NCBI GenBank assembly: GCA_001600635.1 | Contig: BCKL01000002.1 | Location: 1,181,425 to 1,245,424, forward strand | Reading direction: 5' to 3' | DNA: 64,000 bases | Origin: Leucosporidium creatinivorum | Taxonomy: Eukaryota > Basidiomycota > Microbotryomycetes > Leucosporidiales > Leucosporidiaceae | Shown: positions 55,479 through 64,000 of the stretch, piece by piece | How positions within the stretch are numbered: the first letter of the stretch is position 1 | How the letters are laid out: each line of letters opens with the position of its first letter | Made by a program: the position numbers and the translations under genes | The notes under the pieces: generated by a model | Seen by the model: the letters and a program-made list of their open reading frames with translations, nothing else | Told to the model about the DNA's origin: nothing | The model's database searches: none

Positions 55479-56852
55479 GTCGGCTAGGGAGGTGCGAGAG
55501 GGAGTGAAGAGTGAAGGAAGAGATGCAAATGCGACCCTCGAGGACTCAAGGAGTGGGGCTCGGCGATCTCGACGGTCAAGGCCAAGTCCTCGGCGCTGAC
55601 GTTATATGGCTCCAAGATCGGGTCCAACTGCTTGCTTACAATCTTATTGCGAGATCGAAGCTGTTGGCAGCGCAATTGTAGCCAATGATACTGGACACCC
55701 TTCCTCGCCGAGTTCAACGTCGAAGCACTCGCCTCCCTCCAGCAACGACAGCACATCAAGACCACGCTGAAGGACGTCGGTGTACAGAACACCTCTGCAC
55801 CGCATCCGGACCCTTCAGATCTCGATGCGAACCGACTTGGCGATGCCTGCTCGTAGCGGCAAGCGGAAGGGCCGAACTCCGAACTCCCCTCGCCATCGAA
55901 GCACAGCAGAGCGAGCTCTCGGTGTTTATACTCGGAGTTGGTCTCCGTTCTGTGTAGTGCTTCACTCGATGTAGGACTTCACTTTTCCCCAGACCCCTAT
56001 GTCTCCTCTTGAAGCCAGATTCAACCGTTTCGCCTTTTGCCTTCCTGTGGCTCACTGCTCTCGAACTCTGCTTCTTGCTGTCGTCGCTCGGGCGTACAGA
56101 GGCTAGAGTTAGACCGCATCTACTCGTTCGTCCTTCTCTCTCCTCTTCCCGGCTCCGCTAACCCGTCCATCGAGTAGCTCGAAGCGATGGACCCTCCGGC
56201 TCGTGTACGAGCTTTCTGCTCGTCCCTCGGAGTCTTATCCCCGTCGCCGTAACGACCTGCAACTTCCTTCCAAGAAAATAAGGCAAGGAGCAGCCTCAAG
56301 CTTGAGAAAGAGGTATTGAAGAGCGGAAGGGCGCCGAGGGAGTAGGGCCGAGCTTCGGCGTCTGCTACAACGAAGGACTGAGGCAGGTCGCTCTAGTCGC
56401 CATTCGCGGTGGAATAATTGAGTATACAGAGTCGGTCTGTACAAGCTGGCTTGTCTCGCCAGCAACAGCGCGAAGGCCAGGCTGCAGGCCCCCTGCTCGG
56501 CGATCGTTTGAGGCGCCTTGTTTAGCCTCGCTCGGTGTGATGCGTCGGTCGAAAGATGACGACAAGACGTGTTTGTTGACTTGGAGGGTCCCTTCGCAAG
56601 TACAACACATCTCTGCGCCATTTTTGGACTCAGCTCGATCCCTCACGAAGCTCGGACGATTTAAGCTGCTGGAGAGCAGCTATTGATGGTGCTCTGTGCT
56701 CGGTCAGCTGCTGATGCAAGAAATGAGCTCGCTGTATCGGACTCAAGGAGCGAAGCAGCGACTCGCGAGAAGCGAGTGACTTCGCCGATTCCGAAGCTCT
56801 GCTCGTGTCTCTCCTTCCTTCACCTCACTTCGCCTCGCTCACTCAACTCGCC
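55479..56852. promoter_or_regulatory. 1.4-kb divergent promoter region
   Basis: Between the start codons of the FAS1 gene (-) and the alpha/beta hydrolase (+). Open frames on both strands up to ~128 codons overlap and lack support. GCTCGGCG occurs at 55558 and 56495. Confidence 0.4.
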
Positions 56853-57890
56853 ATGTCTACCACCACCACTCACACCATCCAAGCCGACGGCGTCAAGGTC
56901 TTCTACCGTCAAGCAGGCCCCCTCGACGGTCCTGTACTGCTCCTCCTCCACGGCTTCCCTTCTTCCTCCTTCCAGTACCGCTCCCTCCTCGCGCATTCGG
57001 GCCTCGCTAACAAGTATCGTTTGATCGTAAGTGCTGATTGATTTTTACTCGTCTTCTCTAGCTAACGCTGCACATCGACAGGCCCCCGACTTGCCCGGTT
57101 TCGGCTTGACCGAGGTCCCCGCCGAGCGCAATTACTCGTACACCTTTGACAACCTCGCCAAGACGATCGAGTCGTTCGTGGATGCTCTCGAGCTCAAGAA
57201 GTACGCCCTCTACGTGTTCGACTACGGCGCCCCTACTGGCTTCAGGTGCGATCCGACATCGCCGAGATTTGAGATGCGCGTGACCTTCTTGCCTCCCCAG
57301 GCTCGCCCTCTCTCGTCCCGACGCCATCACCGCAATCATCTCTCAGAACGGTGCAACGAGCAAGAGCGCCTTGGGAACCTTCTGGGAAGCTCTGTACCCC
57401 TACTGGGAGGACCCCTCGGCGAAGAACCGCGAGGCCATCAGCTGGCTCACCTCGTTCGAGGCTACCAGGACTCAGGTGAGCACTGTACCAGACTACAACC
57501 GTGTACGCGGACTGACTCTCGAGTGCGCAGTACCACACCGGAGAAGCTCACCCCGAGCTCATCTCGCCCGAGCCCCTCCTCCTCGACACGGCGCTCATGA
57601 CTCGACCTGGCAACGCCGACATCCAGCTCGACCTCTTCTACGACTACCGCAAGAACGTCGAGCTCTACCCTACCATTCAGGCCTACCTCACCAAGCACCA
57701 GCCGCCCCTCCTCGGCGTCTGGGGAAGGAACGATCCGATTTTCGTGGCTGCTGGCGCTGAAGCGTTCAAGGAGTGGGTCAAGGATGCGGAGGTGGAGTTG
57801 ATTGATGGAGGTCACTTTGTGCTCGAGAACCATACCGAGGAGGTCGTCGAGCTCTTGAGGAGCTTTCTCGACAGGAAGCTCGGCGCTTGA
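56853..57890 (+). CDS. alpha/beta hydrolase (haloalkane dehalogenase/epoxide hydrolase-like)
   Basis: Cytosolic alpha/beta-hydrolase-fold enzyme. Four exons, about 290 residues. The oxyanion-hole motif is LLLLHGFPSSSFQY; APDLPGFGLTEVPAE follows; the nucleophile elbow is YVFDYGAPTGFRLAL, with Asp in place of Ser; the acid region is LLGVWGRNDPIF; the catalytic His is in IDGGHFVLENHTEEV. An Asp nucleophile in D-Y-G-x-x-x-G is typical of haloalkane dehalogenase/epoxide hydrolase relatives, including many fungal proteins of unknown substrate. A cap domain (YPYWEDPSAKNREAISWLTS) lies between strands 6 and 7. The triad is complete, so the enzyme should be active. The start MSTTTTHTIQADGVKVFYRQ places strand 1 at the expected distance. 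No secretion signal. Confidence 0.87.
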
Positions 57891-59027
57891 GCGGGCGCCG
57901 GCTTGAAGACTGTATCTGTAGCTTGATAGTCGAGTACGACGCTCGAGGACCTTAGCAATATGTACCACCCGCTTCCCGCGTATCAGAACGGCCAGAAGGA
58001 TCAACCGGCTGTGAGCAACTGCGAGGAAGCAAGCGCCGAATTGGTCGCGCTCAGCGGCACAGGTCGTGCTAGGTCCGGGAAGGCTTCCACCGAGCGACAA
58101 CGATAGCTGTATACAGCCTTTGATACAGTACTCCTTTTGAACTCTTGCTAAGCTGCGTCGAGTCTCCCGAGACTTGGGCGGCTCGGGGCTTCGGCTTCGA
58201 ATCGCTATGCTCCTTCTGTTTCTGACACAGCACGTCGAGACTCGGCAGCTAGGGCGAATGAGAGCGGCAAGCTCACACCGCGCATACCGAGCTCTCTGGG
58301 TGCGGCTGCCGCGCAACATCGATGCAAGAAGCTTCGGTATTCGCGCCGCCGAGCATGAAGGCCGGCCGGCTTCGCAGCGCAGGATTGGCGGCAACCATCC
58401 CAGGAAGTAGCTCGGTGAGATAGATTCAAGGTCAATAGCTGATGCAAGGCTGAGTTGGTCGACCTACACATAGGCTTGGATCTGCCTCGAGAAAAAGCTC
58501 CGACCGTTCGCCGAGCTGCCTCTCTGACGCGGGTAGGTGATTTGGGAGGCGCTTCCTGAGCTCAACGACTCTAATACACATCTGAAGCCTCTTTCGAGCC
58601 TTACGAGGACTCGTGCAGCTCCCGCAACAGCCAATGAGAGCCGGGCCGACTCGGCGCCGAGCAGGAAAGGAGGTGCTGTCGCTTCTACGATGAGCTGAGC
58701 GCTCGTTCGTTGACCCTGCAAGCTGTGCAGTCTGCTTGCAGGAGGTGCAACGGCTTGCTTCCGAGTGCATACACCTGCCGATCGCAGCGGTAGATACTTC
58801 GGCCGGCTGGCTTCAACGAATTGGCATGCTTGTCGATGAGCTCAAGGCCTGGAAATGCAGCGTTTGGAGGCATGCCGTCCTGCCGAAGCTTCCGGTTTAA
58901 CCTCGCTTGGTTGAGCGTATAAGACCTCGAGGAAAGCGAGCTGGGGTCTCCCTCCTCCCCCGTACTCTTCTCCTCGTTCTCCTCCGCATCACTTCGTCCC
59001 GTTCTGCTACTCAGCTACAGGGTCAAC
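57891..59027. other. 1.1-kb spacer upstream of the P450
   Basis: 3' UTR of the hydrolase and promoter of the P450. A weak TATA-like stretch (cgtataagac) lies near 58916, about 110 bases before the P450 start. Three exact 8-mer motif copies occur (58347, 58509, 58655). No gene seen. Confidence 0.4.
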
Positions 59028-61271
59028 ATGTCGTCTCCTCAAGATCAGCTGCTGGCTGCTGTCAAGGCTCAGCCCGTCTGGCTCTGGCCTTCAATCCCCG
59101 TCTTCCTCTTCCTCGCCTACTTCCTCGTGCCCTACTTTGGCGCCCACGCTGCTCTGCAAAAGTACAACGGTCCTCTCTCCGCCAAGTTCACCCGCCTGTA
59201 TCTCGCTAGGGCTTCGCGCAACGGCGTCCGGTCCATCAAGGTGCACGAGCAGCACCAGAAGCACGGCAAGTTCGTGCGGATTGGACCCAACGAGGCAAGT
59301 CTTTGCAGCAGCCGGCAGAGCAGCAGCAGCTGACCTATACCTACAGGTCTCCGTCGCCGACCCCCGAGCTCTTCCCATCATCTACGCGCACGGCAATGGC
59401 TCGTTGAAGACTGATTTCTGTGAGTGGAGCTCAGCTGACGGGAGGGCCGAGAGACGCACGGCTGATCTTGTGATCTCACTCGCTGTACTGTGTCACAGAC
59501 GACGCCTTCGTTTCCATCTTCCGTGGTCTCTTCAACACCCGCGACCGTGCTCAGCACACTCGCAAGCGCAAGGTTAGCTGCCCCCCTCTCGCTTGAATAC
59601 CTCGGCCTTCCCGCTCATCCGCTCTCCTTCCGCCAGATCGTTTCGCACACTTTCTCGCAGAAGTCGGTCGAGGAGTTTGAACCCTACATCGCCGAGACTG
59701 TCAATGTTCTGCTACAGAAGTGGGATGGCCTCGGCAAGAACTCGGCTGCGACGAGCGGTCCTATGAAGGGCTACGCTGTGTAAGTTCGAAGTCCGGAAAG
59801 TCTTAAGAAGCTACATCCTGATCTCTCGTCTCATCACCAACAGCATGGATACTCTCGACTGGGTGCGAATCCGCCGTTTCGACCCTCGGCGTGCTCCGGG
59901 CTGATCTTACTCGCTTTCTTCCCCCTCGACATCACCACAGTTCAATGCCCTCGCGTTCGACATCATTGGTGAGTTGAGCTCAGATGCCGCAAGTTTTCTG
60001 AGCTGTTCTGACCCCGCTTCCCGCTCCTACAGGTGACCTCGCTTTCGGAAAGCCCTTCGGCATGCTCGACCGCGACGCTGCCGATATTGTCGCTATCACC
60101 AAAGAGGATGGTACTGTCATCCACGCCCCCGCCGTCCGCATCCTCAACGAGCGCGGAGAGTTCTCCTCCACTCAGGGAGCTCTTCCCCCTTGGATTCGCC
60201 CCTACACCAAGTACTTCGACCCGTGGTTCGCTCGTGGAGCCGCCTCCGTCAACAACCTCGCTGGTATCGCTCGCAACCGTGTCGCCGCTCGTCTCGCCGA
60301 GGGCTCGGGCGACCGCAAGGACATTCTCGCTCACCTCCTCGCTGCCAAGGATGGAGAGGGCAAGGCCATGCCTCGCAACGAGCTTACCGCCGAGGCCCTC
60401 ACTCAGCTCATCGCCGGTTCCGACACCACCTCCAACTCGTCCTGCGCCATTCTCTTCTACATCGTCAAGCACCCCCGTGTTCACCAGAAGCTCGTCGCCG
60501 AGCTCGACGAGGCCTTCAAGGACCGCGGCCTTGAGGGTGTTCTCGAGTACCAGGATGTGAGTTAGGCTCACTTCAGCTCGAGAGGCATCCTCACTGACCT
60601 CTCGCGCTCTGTACAGGTCAAGGCTCTTCCCTACCTCCAGGCTTGCATCAACGAGGCTCTCCGTCGTCACTCCACCTCCGGCATGGGTCTTCGTGAGTTT
60701 CAGAGACTCGCCGAGATGTCGCGCATGAAGCTGACCACGCCTTCGCAGCCCGGCTCATGACTCAAGACACCGAGGTCCTTGGCGAAGTCTTCCCTGCCGG
60801 AACTATCCTCTCCGTGCCCAGCTACACCATCCACCACCTCGATTCGGTTTGGGGCGACGCCATGGCCTACCGACCCGAGCGTTGGCTCGAGGAGGGCGGA
60901 AAGGATCTCGAGAAGAACCTTAACGTGTTCTCTTACGGCCCTCGCTCGTGCGTAGGCAGGAAGTGAGTCCTTCCGTCGTGATCCTCGCCGAGAAGTCGAA
61001 CGCCGAAGAGAGGAAGCTGACCGCGGTCTCTCGCTGTTTCCTTCTTCAGCGTCGCCATGATGGAGCTCCTCCTCTTCTTCTCGACCCTCATCTACCGCTA
61101 CGACTTCAAGCTGGTGGACGACTCGGTCGACGAGCTCGAGGTCGTGGAGGGATTCCTTCGCAAGGTTCGTCCGCGCTTTGCATGTGCTCGCCCGCGCTAC
61201 CGCTGACGTCCTCACTTCTACAGCCTCTTGGATGCATGATGGGCGTTAAGAGGCGTTCCACCAAGGCTTGA
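59028..61271 (+). CDS. cytochrome P450, CYP53-like (benzoate para-hydroxylase group)
   Basis: ER-anchored haem monooxygenase. About twelve exons, roughly 520 residues. N-terminal anchor WLWPSIPVFLFLAYFLVPYF. HGKFVRIGPNEVSVADPRAL is the usual B-helix region. NTRDRAQHTRKRKIVSHTFS is the C-helix part (H-x2-R-K-R). The I-helix is LTQLIAGSDTTSNSSC (AGxDTT). ExxR is in NEALRRHS, and the haem loop is FSYGPRSCVGRNVAMMEL (FxxGxRxCxG), all intact. The segments AHGNGSLKTDFYDAFVSIFR and LFNTRDRAQHTRKRK resemble CYP53, whose members 4-hydroxylate benzoate; that assignment is from memory of the family, not a search. Two consecutive tiny exons occur (59844-59862, 19 nt, and 59941-59968, 28 nt), encoding VMDTLDW and FNALAFDII. 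Confidence 0.85.
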
Positions 61272-61853
61272 GCGCTCCCAAGGCAATCAGACTCGGCTCT
61301 CGTCTCCTCCTTTCTTTCCCCTCGTCCCTCCCATCGGATATCATACGATACGAAAAGCATGTCCACTTGTGTACAAACCCCCTCAGTGACCTCCTTGCAT
61401 CTCTCGAACCATTCGCAATGCCCTAAGTCGGCGAGGCGAGGCGAGGCGAGAGAGCGATCGCCGAGCTGCCTGCGCGAGTGCGGAGAGCCTGTTGGTGCTC
61501 AGCTCGCTTCAGTGCGGCGTCGAACCCGTTGCGAGTGCTTTGACAGTACATCTTTCTCTCGACGTGACCGCCTCCAGCAACATCTCGGCGCAAGAACGAG
61601 GAGCAAGAGAGCAGGGTTCGGCGCGAAGAGTGCTCGCTTCTATGAGATCGGTGGAGTGTTAAAGTGACAGAAATCTCTATTCCGAACTTACAGCACTACA
61701 ACTTTGTCGCGAGCGAGCTGCAACCAAACTGGCCTCCCCGCCTCCAAGCCCAAGATCTCGACCATCGCCTGCTCTCGCTCAACACTGCCTTGATCTTCTG
61801 CCTCTCACCTCGTCTTCACTACCACCGCGCTGCTCAAGGACGGGTAAAACGAT
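61272..61853. other. spacer between P450 and mannosyltransferase
   Basis: 582 bases with a short gcgag repeat near 61430-61450 and a GATCGCCGAGC motif at 61457. The frame upstream of 61854 is open but lacks a credible start, so the region is taken as promoter/5' UTR. Confidence 0.4.
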
Positions 61854-63924
61854 ATGCGGAGGAGAAAGTATTCCAGCATATCCTTGCTACGAGGGGAGGC
61901 ATCGCCAGCCGAGGTCTCAAGCTCGCTCGTCCTCTTCGTCAAACGCAAGGCGGGCTCCATCGTCTCGCTGATAGTGGGGGTGCTGGTTGGACTGCTACTA
62001 GCACAGGCACTGACAGGATCAGGCGTAAGTTGCCCTTTTCGCTGTTCTACAGCTTCCCAAGCTTGTTGGAACCATCAGCTGGCCTTAGAGCTAACGCTTG
62101 CGGCGCTCGAATCCAGAACTCGGCTGCACCAGCATGGAAGGGAGGTCAGGTCGTTACAACATGGAACCAGCGCACCGGCGCTCAGCGGCCACAAGGATCG
62201 CTACCGACCCTCGAGCAGCGCCATCGCGTGTTCACGCTGCTCGCGACTTTAACAGGCCACCACACCCGCTACTGCCTTCGCAAGGCGCAGCCAGCGTACA
62301 GGAGGCAGGTCTACGAGCGATACGAGCCGTTGGTCGGCTACGAGCGCAAGCGGAGCAGGAGGGGATTGTCGGGAGCCCTCAAGGCGATGGTGCCCAAAGT
62401 CGCGAGGCGGGGATTGTTCAGCGGAGCAGAGGAGCAGAGTGAGGTGGAGCAGATCTTCTCGCATGCTAAGGACCACAAGGGGATGCAGAGGAACTACGAC
62501 GGTCACAAGTACTTTTTCGCCATCAACTTGGTGCGTTTCGCTGCCGCTCCTTCGCCTGCCCTCCTCTCGCTGACCCAAGCTGCATCTACAGTACAACTCC
62601 TTCGACATTATCCCCGACCTCTTCTCCAACATGTTCAAGGTCTCGGCCATCCTCGGCTATCACAACGTCTTCGTCTCGGTCTACGAGAACGGCTCCTCCG
62701 ACCAAACCAAGGCCCTCCTCCGCATCTTCGACGCCCTCTGCCGCTCCGTCGGTCTCCGCGTCGTCATTCGCACCTCCCTCCGTACCCGTGGAGCATTCCA
62801 CCACCGTATCGAGTACCTCGCCGAGGTTCGTAACGCTGCGCTGGCGCCATTGCAGGAGCTCCGAGACGCCGAGGGAGAGCTCTTCCACTCCATCATCTTC
62901 ATGAACGATGTGCTCCCCTGCGTGGACGACCTGCTGGAGCTCGTATGGCAGAGTAGGAGGCAGAACGCTGGTATCACTTGCGGATCCGACTACATCTTCC
63001 ACGACGAAGTGGTGAGTTCAGGCGAGGACGTGAACACGAAGCGCTGCTAACTTGCTACTCTCTCCACAGGGACAACCCGTATTCTACGACAAGTGCGCTC
63101 TCGGTGGCCTCCCTCCCCTCCCCTCGACTGCAAGCTGACCTCTCGTCTCGCAGCTGGGTCGCCCGCGATATGAACGGAACCGCCCTGGAGAACGCGCCCT
63201 TCGAGGCCGTCTTCCGCGACGTCGAGTCGGCGCACCGCTTCCAACGCCATCTGCCCGTTCAAGTGCAGTCCTGCTGGAACGGAATCGCCGTCCTCGACCC
63301 CGCTCCCCTCTACGCCCACCCTCATGTTCGCTTCCGCATGGCCAAGCTGTCGGCCGGCGAGTGCTCAGCTTCCGAGTGTTCGCTCATTTGCAACGACTAC
63401 TGGAACGCTGGGTACGGGAGGATCATCATGATCTCGCGTGTCAAGCTCGCTTACGACAAGGTTCGTTCTCGGTCGCCTTCTTCGCCACTGCACTGAAGCT
63501 GACCTGTACTCTCCACCGCACACAGCAAGTCTGGGACATCATCCATCCCGAGCGTCGCAACCTCACCTACATCCGCGGATACACTCGACTGGGAGGCAAC
63601 CCCGACGACCCTCATTCGGATCCTCAAGATCGCTCGTGGTATGGACCGCACGATCGTCTCTTCAGGCAGGAGGAGAGCGAAGCCATCAACTTCCGACCAC
63701 CACCACCATATGGTACGTTGTCTCGTTCTCTTCGTCCCCTCTCCCTTCTCGGCGATTCGACGCTGACGCTTCTCTCTCGACTTCTCTCAACAGTCTGGTG
63801 CTGGGGATGGGATGGAGCAGGAGATCTTGAAGGACCCGACGTCGAGCCCATTTGGGAGCTTATGCCCAACACGACGTTCGATCCTCGGTTGGTGCGCCAC
63901 GATCGGTCGTTCACCGAGCTGTAG
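61854..63924 (+). CDS. GT69 alpha-1,3-mannosyltransferase (CAP59/CMT1 family)
   Basis: Golgi type II membrane glycosyltransferase; relatives add alpha-1,3-mannose to glycans or capsule polysaccharide in basidiomycetes. About seven exons, roughly 560-600 residues. Short basic cytosolic tail, then the anchor SIVSLIVGVLVGLLLAQALT, a stem (62,110-62,440), then the catalytic domain: FFAINLYNSFDIIPDLFSNM, GYHNVFVSVYENGSSDQTK, RTRGAFHHRIEYLAEVRNAA, IIFMNDVLPCVDDLLELVWQ (the D-V acidic pair), GITCGSDYIFHDEV, WVARDMNGTALENAPF, SCWNGIAVLDPAPLY, and SASECSLICNDYWNAGYGRI. These are the strongest blocks of the CAP59 mannosyltransferase domain. Whether bases 62145-62255 are exon or intron is unclear: both keep the frame. 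The start at MRRRKYSSISLL gives a proper type II topology. Confidence 0.9.
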
Positions 63925-64000
63925 AGGGAGGAGCGGATCGGAGGCGTATTGTAGACGAGGGACGGGGAGTGAGAAAGGGAGGGAGTTTCGTGCTAAGTTA

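Noticed and set aside
1-64000. Transposons, LTR or virus-like elements, CRISPR arrays, biosynthetic cluster
   Set aside because: Looked for reverse transcriptase, integrase, transposase, capsid-type domains, long terminal repeats and clustered enzymes; none recognised. The P450, hydrolase and mannosyltransferase neighbours do not form a coherent pathway.

Overview
This looks like nuclear DNA from a basidiomycete fungus. It is GC-rich (roughly 60% by eye) and gene-dense, and almost every gene is cut by many very short introns (mostly about 45-80 nt). The introns have GTRNGT donors, a strong CTGAC branch motif close to the acceptor, and YAG ends. The gene set fits: a group III hybrid histidine kinase with HAMP repeats, a GT69 (CAP59/CMT1-type) mannosyltransferase, FAS1 protein, CYP53-like P450, and SEA/GATOR2 subunit. 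I cannot choose between Pucciniomycotina and Tremellomycetes from this window. I recognise no transposon, virus-like element, CRISPR array, rRNA or tRNA.

Layout. 1-964 (+) is the 3' part of an OTU deubiquitinase. 1344-2554 (-) is an HSF-type DNA-binding protein and 3306-6570 (-) an acidic DUF4211 protein. A 139-bp divergent promoter then leads to a PLP aminotransferase (6710-9419 +) and a large ferric reductase (9815-13799 +). A second, divergent HSF-type gene (14238-15663 -) and a Mios/Sea4 homologue (16941-21010 -) follow. Next is a tandem pair of YTP1-like membrane protein genes (21532-23897 and 24372-26733, both +), a SWIM+RING protein (27120-28411 -), a JEN1-type carboxylate transporter (29817-32237 -) and the Nik1-type histidine kinase (32847-38688 -).

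The right half has a 66-residue Cys-containing protein (39792-40171 +), IML2 (40950-44317 +), a C2H2 factor (44587-46257 -) and a short-chain dehydrogenase (47283-48771 -). Three genes then run head to tail on +: mitoribosomal mL46, GPI2 and COQ5. A GPI-type FAS1 protein (53763-55478 -), an alpha/beta hydrolase, a P450 and the GT69 mannosyltransferase complete the window.

These are mostly unlinked housekeeping and surface/stress functions, not a pathway cluster. Weak themes are mitochondria (mL46, COQ5; IML2 is mitochondria-associated in yeast), the cell surface (FAS1, GPI2, GT69) and stress or nutrient sensing (two HSF-type factors, osmosensing kinase, GATOR2 subunit).

The more unusual signals are: an 8-mer (CGCCGAGC and its reverse complement) heavily repeated in introns and spacers on both strands; a near-identical patch shared by the two YTP1-like genes, with a frameshift in the second copy; several 11-19 nt micro-exons; two probable GC-AG introns; a GPI2 start codon probably split by an intron; and a STRE/CreA-like inverted repeat in the carboxylate transporter promoter. 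Gene models were hand-spliced. Where the summed exon lengths were checked and are a multiple of three, I say so.
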